The notes: a model not told the origin generated them from the sequence alone. A stretch of DNA of 5,464 nt from Bacillota bacterium (GCA_029268085.1 JAJUHD010000162.1:1-5464); one strand, 5' to 3'. Shown: positions 1-5,464, counted from the stretch's first letter. Numbers and translations: made by a program.

Positions 1-362
1 CTGTGCCGCCCAGCATGCATACAAAGCTCAAGAAGCAACGCAAAGGTATGCTGAACGACGGAAGGCGTGCTGTAAGCCGGTATGTTGCAGACGGTTATAC
101 CGCGCTGCGACGCAGCTGTCAAGTCGATGTTATTGTAGCCTGTTGCGAGCTTGCAAATGAGCTTCAAATTCCTGCACTTGTCCATAAGCTCGGAGTCAAA
201 ATCGAACGGGCCGGCCAAAACTATATCGGCCTCGCGCAGTCTCTCCGCCAGAAGCTCATTCGGAATATGATCATATATCGTGACTATGCCGAATTCATTG
301 AGGCCGTCCCATGAAATATCGCCGGGATTCACCGCGTAGCCGTTAATAACAACGATATTCAT
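1..362 (-). CDS. D-2-hydroxyacid dehydrogenase, N-terminal part (cut by window edge)
   Basis: The first 120 residues of an NAD(P)-dependent D-2-hydroxyacid dehydrogenase are visible; the family interconverts 2-oxoacids and D-2-hydroxyacids in the cytoplasm. The ATG at 360-362 follows an AAGGGG ribosome binding site (370-375) with a 7-nt spacer. The protein begins MNIVVINGYAVNPGDISWDG. The segment KLATGYNNIDL (about residues 71-81), then RGITVCNIPAYSTPSVVQHT (about 87-106) and ALLLEL, matches the end of the family's substrate-binding domain. The YSTxSVxQHT form is typical of the glycerate dehydrogenase/hydroxypyruvate reductase (HprA-like) branch. The Rossmann NAD-binding domain and the catalytic Arg/Glu/His lie beyond the window, so the substrate cannot be assigned. 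The gene is divergent from the sigma54 regulator and shares a 264-bp intergenic region with it, so it is a possible target of that regulator (inference). The family call is firm; the exact enzyme is not. Confidence 0.88.
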   Translation of the reverse strand, partial: MNIVVINGYAVNPGDISWDGLNEFGIVTIYDHIPNELLAERLREADIVLAGPFDFDSELMDKCRNLKLICKLATGYNNIDLTAASQRGITVCNIPAYSTPSVVQHTFALLLELCMHAGRH

Positions 363-409
363 CCGTCTGCCCCTTCGCCTGAAAATTGCAGTATTTTAGC
401 GCTATTTAT

Positions 410-438
410 AAAATATAACAAGCCATTCTCTGCGTCAA
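410..438 (-). promoter_or_regulatory. candidate sigma70-type promoter of the dehydrogenase
   Basis: On the minus strand a TTGACG -35 box (433-438) is followed after 17 nt by TATTTT (410-415). A TATATT reading with a 15-nt spacer is also possible. Transcription would start near 403, giving a leader of about 40 nt before the ATG at 362. The -35 matches the consensus at 5 of 6 positions; the -10 is weaker. The prediction rests on sequence match only. Confidence 0.4.
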
Positions 439-452
439 GCCGAATATAGATT

Positions 453-504
453 TTGATACTCATTTACCAAATGGATACTTGATACAAATATGATTATGTG
501 ATAC
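453..504. repeat. tandem 26-bp operator-like repeat (TTGATAC-N14-GATAC, two copies)
   Basis: Four GATAC pentamers start at 455, 474, 481 and 500, so the spacings are 19, 7 and 19 bp. They resolve into two directly abutting 26-bp units, 453-478 and 479-504, each starting TTGATAC and ending GATAC. The 14 bp between the boxes is mostly not conserved, which points to selection on the boxes rather than recent duplication. The repeat lies between the divergent dehydrogenase and sigma54 regulator genes, upstream of both, where an activator or repressor site would be expected. The binding protein is unknown; the neighbouring regulator is the obvious candidate (inference). Confidence 0.5.
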
Positions 505-611
505 AATCAACTGAAACAAATTAGAATCATCTTTTGTTGATATTGTACCATCATTATACGTCTTGTTCTCTAACCGGCCATTCAGCGTAGCCTTATATGC
601 TTATTCCACGA

Positions 612-616
612 AAGGA
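612..616 (+). promoter_or_regulatory. ribosome binding site that sets the regulator start
   Basis: AAGGA within AAAGGAACGG (611-620) lies 10 nt upstream of the ATG at 627. An in-frame ATG at 597 has no comparable site upstream and would place this sequence inside the coding region. The start at 627 is therefore preferred. Confidence 0.65.
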
Positions 617-626
617 ACGGTTTATT

Positions 627-2576
627 ATGCGGAAGCAGCAGAACGTCGAAACCTGGACCGGTCTGCATAAGGGTATGGAAGGCTTTGATTTTCCTAACCC
701 TGTCATCCAGAATTCCTGGAAGCGCAGCGATAACAGAAATATCGATTATGAGTGTGCCATGCCTAAAGAGCTCACGCAAAATGAGCTTGAACGGTCCAAA
801 AAGAACTACAAGCGCCTTCTGATATGCTCAGACTGGGTAATCAACCATTTCATCGCGAACAATACCGAGCCCGACCTGCGCGTGCTGACCTTCAGCAAGG
901 ACGGCATCCTGCTCAGAATATACGGAGCCCCTGCCGAAGACGACTGGCTCAGTCAATGCGGCATAAAAAGCGGAACAAAATGGTCTGAGGACAGCATCGG
1001 CACAAACCCGTTCACAATCGGCATACAAAACCGGAAGGCTACCGATCTACATGGATACTGCAATTACTCACGTTTTTTGATCAACGGCTCCTATTACTTT
1101 GCTCCGATTTGCATCTCAGAGAACGAGATATACGGAAGCATTATCATCGCTGTTCCTCAGGAAAAAAGCGACCACTACCTGCTTTCTCTCGCCATAACCA
1201 TTGCCAGAACGATTGAGCTCGATGTATTTCTGTTTCAGAGCATAGATATGTTCACATCAAGCGACGAGGACTCCGGTTCTATCTTTCTGCGTCAGAAAAA
1301 CGGCAGAAACGAAGTCGTCATAATAAACGATCAGGTTTTTAAGATTCTCGGAATAAAAAAGCCGGACACTTATCACCTTACTCTTGAGGAAATCATCCTT
1401 CCCCTGCCGGATAACAGGGAGTTCTGGAGCATACTCGAAGCAAAAAAGCTTGTTACCGACAAGGTACTGCCGCTCTCCGTCAGCAGCGGCAGGGTCTATG
1501 TCAATATGAGCACCGCTACCTATAAGCAGAACAAGTTCCATCCGGACGGCATCACAATATCGTTCTCTACGAACGGACGTGCCAACAAGATGACATCAAA
1601 GTTCACGGACAACAACGCGCGCTTCACCTTCAACGATATCATCGGGGAAAACGAGCTTATGCTTGAGACCATTAAGCGCAGCAAAATTGCCGCGCTTTCG
1701 GACAGCAACATACTTATACAGGGCGAATCCGGTGTCGGCAAGGACGTTTTTGCTCAGGCAATACACAACGCTTCAAAACGCAGCCATAAGCCCTTTGTCG
1801 CAATAAACTGCGCGGCGTTTTCCAAGGAGCTTATCGCAAGCGAGCTGTTCGGATATGAGAGCGGCGCGTTCACCGGCGCGAAACGCGAGGGCTCTATCGG
1901 AAAATTTGAGCTCGCCAATCACGGAACGCTGTTTCTCGACGAAATCGGCGACATGCCAATGGAAGTGCAGTCTGTCCTCCTTCGCGTACTTGAGGAGAAA
2001 ACCTTTCGCAAGGTCGGCGGCAACGACCTTATCGAGGTCGATGTGCGGATCATCGCCGCTTCGAACAAGAATCTCAAGGAGCTGATCGAGAAAAAGCTCT
2101 TCCGCGAGGATCTGTTCTACCGCCTGAGTATCATCAGAATCAATATCCCTCCGCTCAAGAACAGGGGTGCGGATGTTTACCTCTTCGCGGAATATTTCAT
2201 CAAAAAGCTCTGCGCCCGCATGGGAAAACCCGACATCCGTCTTTCCAAGAACGCTCTTGAGTTCCTCGGAAAATACTCTTGGCCCGGAAATATCCGCGAG
2301 CTTCAAAACCTGCTTGAAGGCATAATAAGCACACATGAGGAAACGCTGATTAGCGAAAAGGAAATACATAATTATCTCGGTGATTACTTCCTTGAAACGC
2401 TGCCGGAGGAAAAGCCTGCTGCGGCGATACCGTTTGATATCTATGGGCTGGATGAAAAGGAGAAATTCGAGATGGCGCTTCGAAAGTGCCGCAACAACCG
2501 AACGAAAGCCGCAGAGTACCTTGGGCTTTCGCGCAGCACATTTTACAGGAGAATGCAGGAATTCGGCATGAGCTGA
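627..2576 (+). CDS. sigma54-dependent transcriptional activator, GAF / AAA+ / Fis-type HTH (AcoR-like)
   Basis: A 649-residue bacterial enhancer-binding protein that should hydrolyse ATP to open sigma54-RNA polymerase promoters. Residues about 60-205 form a GAF-like sensor of the acetoin regulator (AcoR) type, with the motif W-S-E-D-S-I-G-T-N at 119-127 and FAPICISENEIYG at 158-170. Residues about 220-320 are a divergent, possibly PAS-like linker. The AAA+ domain (about 337-535) is complete: Walker A GESGVGKD (366-373), the sigma54-contact loop GAFTGA (413-418), Walker B TLFLDEIGD (434-442), the arginine-finger region FREDLFYRL (492-500) and sensor II WPGNIREL (552-559). A Fis-type helix-turn-helix closes the protein (about 620-645, with KAAEYLGLSRSTFYRRM). 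No receiver domain is present, so control is probably by ligand binding rather than phosphorylation. The start at 627 is chosen by its ribosome binding site. hypB follows 48 bp downstream in the same direction. The ligand and target promoters cannot be read from the sequence. The family call is very secure. Confidence 0.95.
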   Translation: MRKQQNVETWTGLHKGMEGFDFPNPVIQNSWKRSDNRNIDYECAMPKELTQNELERSKKNYKRLLICSDWVINHFIANNTEPDLRVLTFSKDGILLRIYGAPAEDDWLSQCGIKSGTKWSEDSIGTNPFTIGIQNRKATDLHGYCNYSRFLINGSYYFAPICISENEIYGSIIIAVPQEKSDHYLLSLAITIARTIELDVFLFQSIDMFTSSDEDSGSIFLRQKNGRNEVVIINDQVFKILGIKKPDTYHLTLEEIILPLPDNREFWSILEAKKLVTDKVLPLSVSSGRVYVNMSTATYKQNKFHPDGITISFSTNGRANKMTSKFTDNNARFTFNDIIGENELMLETIKRSKIAALSDSNILIQGESGVGKDVFAQAIHNASKRSHKPFVAINCAAFSKELIASELFGYESGAFTGAKREGSIGKFELANHGTLFLDEIGDMPMEVQSVLLRVLEEKTFRKVGGNDLIEVDVRIIAASNKNLKELIEKKLFREDLFYRLSIIRINIPPLKNRGADVYLFAEYFIKKLCARMGKPDIRLSKNALEFLGKYSWPGNIRELQNLLEGIISTHEETLISEKEIHNYLGDYFLETLPEEKPAAAIPFDIYGLDEKEKFEMALRKCRNNRTKAAEYLGLSRSTFYRRMQEFGMS

Positions 2577-2607
2577 TGCTCTGCTTCACTTTACAACTTT
2601 ACAAATC

Positions 2608-2616
2608 AGGAAAGGA
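2608..2616 (+). promoter_or_regulatory. ribosome binding site of hypB
   Basis: The purine tract AGGAAAGGA ends 8 nt before the ATG at 2625, and no competing in-frame start lies nearby. The 48-bp gap after the regulator's stop codon contains no terminator hairpin, which fits co-transcription of the two genes. Confidence 0.65.
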
Positions 2617-2624
2617 AAAAGAAT

Positions 2625-3293
2625 ATGGACAAGGTACGTATATTTGAAATCAAACAAAGCGTCTATGAAAATAACGATCTCGAAGCTGAAAAGCTGAGAG
2701 CAAGGCTTAAAAAGGAAAAAACTTGCCTTATGAACCTCATGTCCTCTCCCGGCTCCGGAAAGACCACGACTCTTCTTCGCACAATTGAGGCCCTTAAAGA
2801 TCAGTTCCGTATCGGCGTTATGGAAGCGGATATCGACTCCGCCGTCGATGCTGAAACCATCGCCGCTACGGGCGTCAAGGCTATTCAGCTCCACACCGGC
2901 GGCATGTGCCACCTCGACGCCGGCATGACCGAAAGCGGCATCAACGAGTTCGGAACCGAAGACCTTGATTTTGTGGTGCTCGAGAATGTCGGAAACCTAG
3001 TCTGCCCCGCAGAATTTGACACGGGCGCATCCTTTGATGTTATGCTCCTCAGCGTCCCCGAAGGCGACGACAAGCCCCTCAAGTACCCGCTTATGTTCTC
3101 CAAGGTCTCGGCTCTGCTCATCAACAAAATTGACGTTAAGCCATATTTCAACTTCGATACTGACGCCGTAAGGGAGCGCGTGAAGAAACTTAACCCAGAC
3201 ATCGTGGTATTTGAAATTTCCGCAAAAACCGGCGAGGGCATCAAGGAATGGGCTGATTGGCTCGCTGCAAAAATCCGCGACTGGAATAAATAA
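2625..3293 (+). CDS. hypB: HypB, nickel-insertion GTPase (hydrogenase maturation)
   Basis: A 222-residue SIMIBI-class GTPase. HypB uses GTP hydrolysis and metal-dependent dimerisation to deliver nickel, usually with HypA, to [NiFe]-hydrogenase, and in some bacteria also to urease. Visible motifs are the P-loop SSPGSGKTT (40-48), the E-A-D-I-D segment (67-71), HTGGMCHLDA (90-99), ENVGNLVCPAEFDTG (120-134), the guanine-specificity motif NKID (167-170) and SAKTGEG (199-205). Cys95, His96 and Cys127 have the same spacing as the G-domain metal site of E. coli HypB (Cys166, His167, Cys198), so nickel or zinc binding at the dimer interface is expected. The N-terminal CxxCGC site of E. coli HypB and the His-rich stretch of some homologues are both absent, so this is the short form. 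It sits 48 bp after the sigma54 regulator, probably in one transcript. No hypA, other hyp gene or nickel enzyme lies in the window, so the client enzyme is unknown. The family call is secure. Confidence 0.93.
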   Translation: MDKVRIFEIKQSVYENNDLEAEKLRARLKKEKTCLMNLMSSPGSGKTTTLLRTIEALKDQFRIGVMEADIDSAVDAETIAATGVKAIQLHTGGMCHLDAGMTESGINEFGTEDLDFVVLENVGNLVCPAEFDTGASFDVMLLSVPEGDDKPLKYPLMFSKVSALLINKIDVKPYFNFDTDAVRERVKKLNPDIVVFEISAKTGEGIKEWADWLAAKIRDWNK

Positions 3294-3351
3294 AGCGGTT
3301 TATAAGTTCAAAAACGTGGTCCAAGGGCCGGCTCACAGCTCTGCCATGATA

Positions 3352-3382
3352 AAAAACGCTCCGGTAGCTCCGGAGCGTTTTT
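3352..3382. terminator. bidirectional intrinsic terminator between hypB and the thioesterase gene
   Basis: A perfect 13-bp inverted repeat has arms at 3352-3364 (AAAAACGCTCCGG) and 3370-3382 (CCGGAGCGTTTTT) around the 5-nt loop TAGCT. The GC-rich core is flanked by A and T runs, so either transcript ends in a U-tract. It lies 58 bp after the hypB stop and touches the thioesterase stop codon (TGA, 3382-3384) on the other strand. It should therefore end both convergent units. Confidence 0.93.
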
Positions 3383-3786
3383 CAGCCTTTATGCTGTTTT
3401 CTGAACCCGTTGGCAGCAACTGTTGCAATAATGTTTCCCAAATCGTCGGTCACAATTACATCAAAGAAAGCAATGCTTCTGCCGCTTTTTACGCACTTTG
3501 CTTCCGCATAGAGGATAGGGCCTTTTGTTGGGCGGATGAAATTTATCGTGCTTGTAAGCGAGACAGTCGCCGTATTGCCTGTATTTGCCGCCACACCGAA
3601 GGCATAGTCCGCAAGAGTGAAGATCGCGCCGCCCATCACATCGCCGTTAACGTTGTAATGGCGTCCGTCGATTTTCAGGCTGCATCTGGAATAATTGGGC
3701 CTTGCCTCCTCAATTCTGACGCCTGTTGTTTCAACCGCGTAAATATCGCTTTTGAACGCTTCTTTCGCTTGTTCAGTATGGTTCAT
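3382..3786 (-). CDS. PaaI-like hotdog-fold acyl-CoA thioesterase
   Basis: A 134-residue protein of the 4HBT/PaaI hotdog superfamily, whose members hydrolyse acyl-CoA or aryl-CoA thioesters in the cytoplasm. The family signature is visible as N47-G48-D49-V50-M51-G52-G53-A-I-F-T-L-A-D60-YAF, in which Asp60 matches the catalytic acidic residue of PaaI. A second conserved block, TVSLTSTINFIRPTKG (about 74-89), forms the central strand region. Length is normal for the family. Most PaaI proteins have His where this one has Met51, so substrate or rate may differ. The ATG at 3786 is chosen because AGGAG (3795-3799) sits 8 nt upstream; a longer reading from 3966 would run through the end of livF. The gene lies 88 bp downstream of livF in the same direction, with a hairpin in the gap, and ends against the shared terminator. 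A role in clearing acyl-CoA from amino-acid breakdown is inferred from context only. Confidence 0.85.
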   Translation of the reverse strand: MNHTEQAKEAFKSDIYAVETTGVRIEEARPNYSRCSLKIDGRHYNVNGDVMGGAIFTLADYAFGVAANTGNTATVSLTSTINFIRPTKGPILYAEAKCVKSGRSIAFFDVIVTDDLGNIIATVAANGFRKQHKG

Positions 3787-3794
3787 ATCTCTTT

Positions 3795-3799
3795 CTCCT
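3795..3799 (-). promoter_or_regulatory. ribosome binding site that sets the thioesterase start
   Basis: The minus strand reads CAGGAGAAAG, with AGGAG ending 8 nt before the ATG at 3784-3786. It fixes the start at residue M of MNHTEQ rather than at any earlier in-frame codon. Confidence 0.7.
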
Positions 3800-3807
3800 G
3801 CTTTGAA

Positions 3808-3844
3808 ATACAGGGTGCACCCGTTTGTGGGGAGCACCCTGTAT
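3808..3844 (-). terminator. hairpin between livF and the thioesterase gene (weak terminator or processing hairpin)
   Basis: A perfect 11-bp inverted repeat pairs 3808-3818 (ATACAGGGTGC) with 3834-3844 (GCACCCTGTAT). The 15-nt loop contains CCC and GGG, which can pair further. Read on the minus strand it follows livF by about 30 nt and is followed only by a short U stretch (TTTCAAAG), so it is a poor classical terminator. It also sits just 9 nt upstream of the thioesterase ribosome binding site. It may reduce readthrough, protect the liv mRNA 3' end, or affect thioesterase translation. The structure is clear from the sequence; its role is not. Confidence 0.55.
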
Positions 3845-3874
3845 GCTTTTATATGTGCGCAATTGCCGCTTCTA

Positions 3875-4573
3875 TCATTTGCCGAGATAGGCCTTTTTAA
3901 CCGCCTCGTCTTTAAGAAGCTCTTTTCCGGGGCCGGAAAGCGTAATACGGCCTGTTTCCAGAACATAGCCCATGTCGGCTGTGTGAAGCGCCATGTTCGC
4001 GTTCTGCTCGATAAGCAGAATGGTAACTCCCTGCTTGTTTATTTCCTTGATGATATCGAATATGCCTTTTACGACAAGGGGCGCAAGCCCCAGTGAAGGC
4101 TCGTCCATCATCATAAGCTTCGGGCGACTCATCAGGGCGCGGCCGACCGCAAGCATCTGCTGTTCGCCTCCGGAAAGAGTTCCGGCTGCCTGCCATGAGC
4201 GTTCCTCAAGCCGCGGGAAAAGACTGTATACCCATTTAATATCTTCTGTCAAATCGTCCTTGCGCAGATAAGCGCCGACCTTGAGGTTCTCAAGAACCGT
4301 AAGATCAGGGAAAACGCGGCGCCCCTCGGGAACGAGTGTTATGCCCTTGGAAACTATCTCGTTGGTCTTTTTCCCTGTTATGTCTTCATCCGCAAAAGTG
4401 ATCTTGCCCGATGCAGGCTTAACAAGACCCGCAATTGTGCGGAGAGTCGTCGATTTTCCGGCGCCGTTCGCTCCGATCAGAGTGACAATGCTTCCTTCCG
4501 GTACCTCGAAGGAAATTCCCTTTACGGCCTCAATGCCGCCGTAGTTGACTTTCAAATCATCGATTTTAAGCAT
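3875..4573 (-). CDS. livF: LivF, branched-chain amino-acid ABC transporter ATP-binding protein
   Basis: A 232-residue ATPase, one of two that power a LIV/HAAT-type importer at the cytoplasmic face of the membrane. Visible motifs are Walker A GANGAGKST (34-42), the VPEGRRVFP block typical of LivF (81-89), the ABC signature LSGGEQQ (133-139) and Walker B LMMMDEPS (153-160). LLIEQNANMAL (186-196) has Gln at the position of the usual H-loop His, as in other LivF proteins. Length is normal for LivF. The ATG at 4571-4573 overlaps the end of livG by 8 nt and is preceded by GGGGGTG (4581-4587) with a 7-nt spacer; earlier in-frame codons lie well inside livG. Translation is probably coupled to livG. 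The family also carries urea, short amides and other amino acids, so leucine/isoleucine/valine as the substrate is a default assignment. Confidence 0.93.
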   Translation of the reverse strand: MLKIDDLKVNYGGIEAVKGISFEVPEGSIVTLIGANGAGKSTTLRTIAGLVKPASGKITFADEDITGKKTNEIVSKGITLVPEGRRVFPDLTVLENLKVGAYLRKDDLTEDIKWVYSLFPRLEERSWQAAGTLSGGEQQMLAVGRALMSRPKLMMMDEPSLGLAPLVVKGIFDIIKEINKQGVTILLIEQNANMALHTADMGYVLETGRITLSGPGKELLKDEAVKKAYLGK

Positions 4574-5408
4574 CTTCAGCCACCCCCAGATATGCTTCGA
4601 TAACGCGCGGATCGTTCTGGATCTCTGCGGGCGTGCCATGTGCAATCTGCTTGCCAAAGTCTAGAACATAGATACGGTCTGATATCTGCATGACAAGGTC
4701 CATGTGATGCTCTATCATAAAGACGGTCAGATTGTGCTCATCCTTAATCTGGCGTATGAACTGTGTCAGCTCCAGCGTCTCCTGTGGGTTCATGCCTGCA
4801 GCTGGCTCGTCGAGAAGCAGCAGCTTCGGATCCGTCGCAAGTGCGCGCGCGATCTCCAGCCTGCGCTGGATACCGTAAGGCAAATTGACCGCTTTCTCGT
4901 TGGCCAGATGCCCCATGCCCTGACGTTCAAGAAGTTCCATGCTCTCCTTGCGCATACGCATTTCTTCCCTGTGGTTAATCCTGAAGGTCGCCGAAAGCAT
5001 ATTTTGTTTTGCGCGCATATGCTTTGCGATAAGTACGTTTTCAAAAACGGTCTGACTTCCAAAAAGCCTGATGTTCTGGAAGGTACGGGCAATGCCGTAT
5101 TCCGTTATCTTATCCGGCGACTTGCTGATGACCTTCGTATATTTCCCGTTGTTCTCGCCGGCATAAAGCTTCTTCATCTTTCCGGAAGGGCGATTTGAGA
5201 CTATTACTTCGCCGCAGAATTCGACCTGACCGTTTGTCGGTTCATAAACGCCCGTTATACAGTTGAAAGCGGTGGTTTTCCCTGCTCCGTTAGGTCCGAT
5301 AAGAGCGACGATCTCGCCCTTGGTGACTTCAAGGGAAAGGTTGTTGACGGCGACGACTCCGCCGAACTGCATGGTTACATCGGAAAGGCGCAGTACGTTT
5401 TCACTCAT
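4566..5408 (-). CDS. livG: LivG, branched-chain amino-acid ABC transporter ATP-binding protein
   Basis: A 280-residue ABC ATPase that pairs with LivF on the LivH/LivM permease. Visible motifs are Walker A GPNGAGKTT (38-46), the Q-loop in ARTFQNIRLF (107-116, Gln111), the LivG-type signature LPYGIQRRLEIARAL (176-190), Walker B LLLLDEPAAG (196-205) and the H-loop IEHHMD (232-237, His234). The C-terminus GTPAEIQNDPRVIEAYLG is classic for LivG. The protein is about 25 residues longer than a usual LivG (about 255). The extra length falls at about residues 70-100, between the strand VEFCGE and the GIARTFQ segment, and is rich in Lys, Ser and Asn. The start at 5408 has a near-perfect ribosome binding site. 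The gene overlaps the upstream permease reading frame by 8 nt and livF by 8 nt. Confidence 0.93.
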   Translation of the reverse strand: MSENVLRLSDVTMQFGGVVAVNNLSLEVTKGEIVALIGPNGAGKTTAFNCITGVYEPTNGQVEFCGEVIVSNRPSGKMKKLYAGENNGKYTKVISKSPDKITEYGIARTFQNIRLFGSQTVFENVLIAKHMRAKQNMLSATFRINHREEMRMRKESMELLERQGMGHLANEKAVNLPYGIQRRLEIARALATDPKLLLLDEPAAGMNPQETLELTQFIRQIKDEHNLTVFMIEHHMDLVMQISDRIYVLDFGKQIAHGTPAEIQNDPRVIEAYLGVAEDA

Positions 5409-5464
5409 TGCCGCTCACCTCCCCTTTTCTTTTACCAAAGTTCTTAAACCATTCAAGCATTTTA
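5401..5464 (-). CDS. C-terminal end of the upstream gene, probably the LivM-type permease
   Basis: Only the last 20 codons are inside the window. They read KMLEWFKNFGKRKGEVSGNE and stop at TGA (5401-5403). The short, basic, hydrophilic tail suits the cytoplasmic C-terminus of a membrane permease, and livM normally precedes livG. The frame overlaps livG by 8 nt, the same arrangement as livG to livF, which supports this choice. A second frame is also open across this stretch and stops inside the livG ribosome binding site, so the frame choice is likely but not certain. Identity is inferred from gene order alone. Confidence 0.5.
   Translation of the reverse strand, partial: KMLEWFKNFGKRKGEVSGNE
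5415..5424 (-). promoter_or_regulatory. strong ribosome binding site of livG
   Basis: The minus strand reads GGGGAGGTGA, close to a full match to the 16S rRNA 3' end, 6 nt before the livG ATG (5406-5408). It lies inside the last codons of the upstream gene, so livG can be translated both by coupling and by independent initiation. Confidence 0.75.

Noticed and set aside
3..314. Plus-strand open frame of 103 codons at the left edge
   Set aside because: It is antisense to the dehydrogenase fragment, which has clear family motifs and a ribosome binding site. The plus-strand product resembles nothing.
553..558. Perfect TATAAT on the minus strand
   Set aside because: No acceptable -35 lies 16-18 nt upstream, and the sequence around it is AT-rich enough for a chance match.
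597..626. Earlier in-frame ATG for the sigma54 regulator
   Set aside because: No ribosome binding site precedes 597, while AAGGA at 612-616 is well placed for the ATG at 627.
363..626. Sigma54 -24/-12 promoter (TGGCAC-N5-TTGC type) near the regulator
   Set aside because: I looked for GG-N10-GC on both strands of the intergenic region and found no convincing match. The target promoter may lie outside the window.
1773..2369. 198-codon minus-strand frame inside the regulator gene
   Set aside because: It lies opposite the AAA+ domain and follows its codon structure; no motif and no ribosome binding site were seen.
2591..2606. Short direct repeat TTTACAA in the regulator-hypB gap
   Set aside because: Two copies of a 7-mer in an AT-rich 48-bp gap are easily due to chance.
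3211..3900. 229-codon plus-strand frame over the thioesterase region
   Set aside because: It crosses the end of hypB, the strong terminator and the antisense of a recognisable thioesterase. The product is Cys-rich and low in recognisable motifs, as expected for a shadow frame.
3787..3966. N-terminal extension of the thioesterase to 194 residues
   Set aside because: It would run through the livF end and the intergenic hairpin; the ATG at 3786 has a good ribosome binding site and gives the normal family length.
4704..5198. 164-codon plus-strand frame inside livG
   Set aside because: It is antisense to well-conserved LivG motifs and has no family resemblance.

Overview
The window looks like chromosomal DNA from an anaerobic, amino-acid- or organic-acid-using bacterium, most likely a Firmicute of the class Clostridia. 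Evidence is the moderate GC with an AT-rich intergenic region, strong purine-rich ribosome binding sites (GGGGAGGTGA, AGGAGAAAG), a GAF-type sigma54 activator, a HypB nickel-insertion GTPase and a LIV-type ABC importer. This placement is inference; nothing in the window fixes the species.

Layout: (1) 1-362, minus strand, is the N-terminal third of a D-2-hydroxyacid dehydrogenase of the glycerate dehydrogenase/hydroxypyruvate reductase type, cut by the window edge. (2) 363-626 is an AT-rich divergent intergenic region with a candidate sigma70-type promoter for the dehydrogenase and a tandem 26-bp repeat (TTGATAC-N14-GATAC, twice), a candidate operator. (3) 627-2576, plus strand, is a complete sigma54-dependent regulator (GAF, PAS-like linker, AAA+ with GAFTGA, Fis-type HTH). 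(4) 2625-3293, plus strand, is hypB, 48 bp downstream and probably co-transcribed. (5) 3352-3382 is a strong bidirectional terminator between convergent units. (6) 3382-3786, minus strand, is a PaaI-like hotdog thioesterase. (7) 3875-5464, minus strand, is the end of a branched-chain amino-acid (LIV-type) importer operon: a probable permease C-terminus, livG and livF, each joined to the next by an 8-nt overlap.

How they may work together: the regulator probably senses a small molecule through its GAF domain and activates a sigma54 promoter, but I found no convincing -24/-12 site here. HypB would use GTP hydrolysis to help load nickel into an enzyme not encoded here. The LivF/LivG ATPases power uptake of an amino acid or similar substrate, and the thioesterase could trim acyl-CoA intermediates of its breakdown. 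Joint function in amino-acid or hydroxyacid fermentation is a hypothesis from proximity.

I see no mobile element, tRNA, rRNA, CRISPR array or clearly new system. The most interesting items are the 26-bp tandem operator-like repeat, the isolated regulator-hypB pair, and a lysine-rich insertion in LivG.
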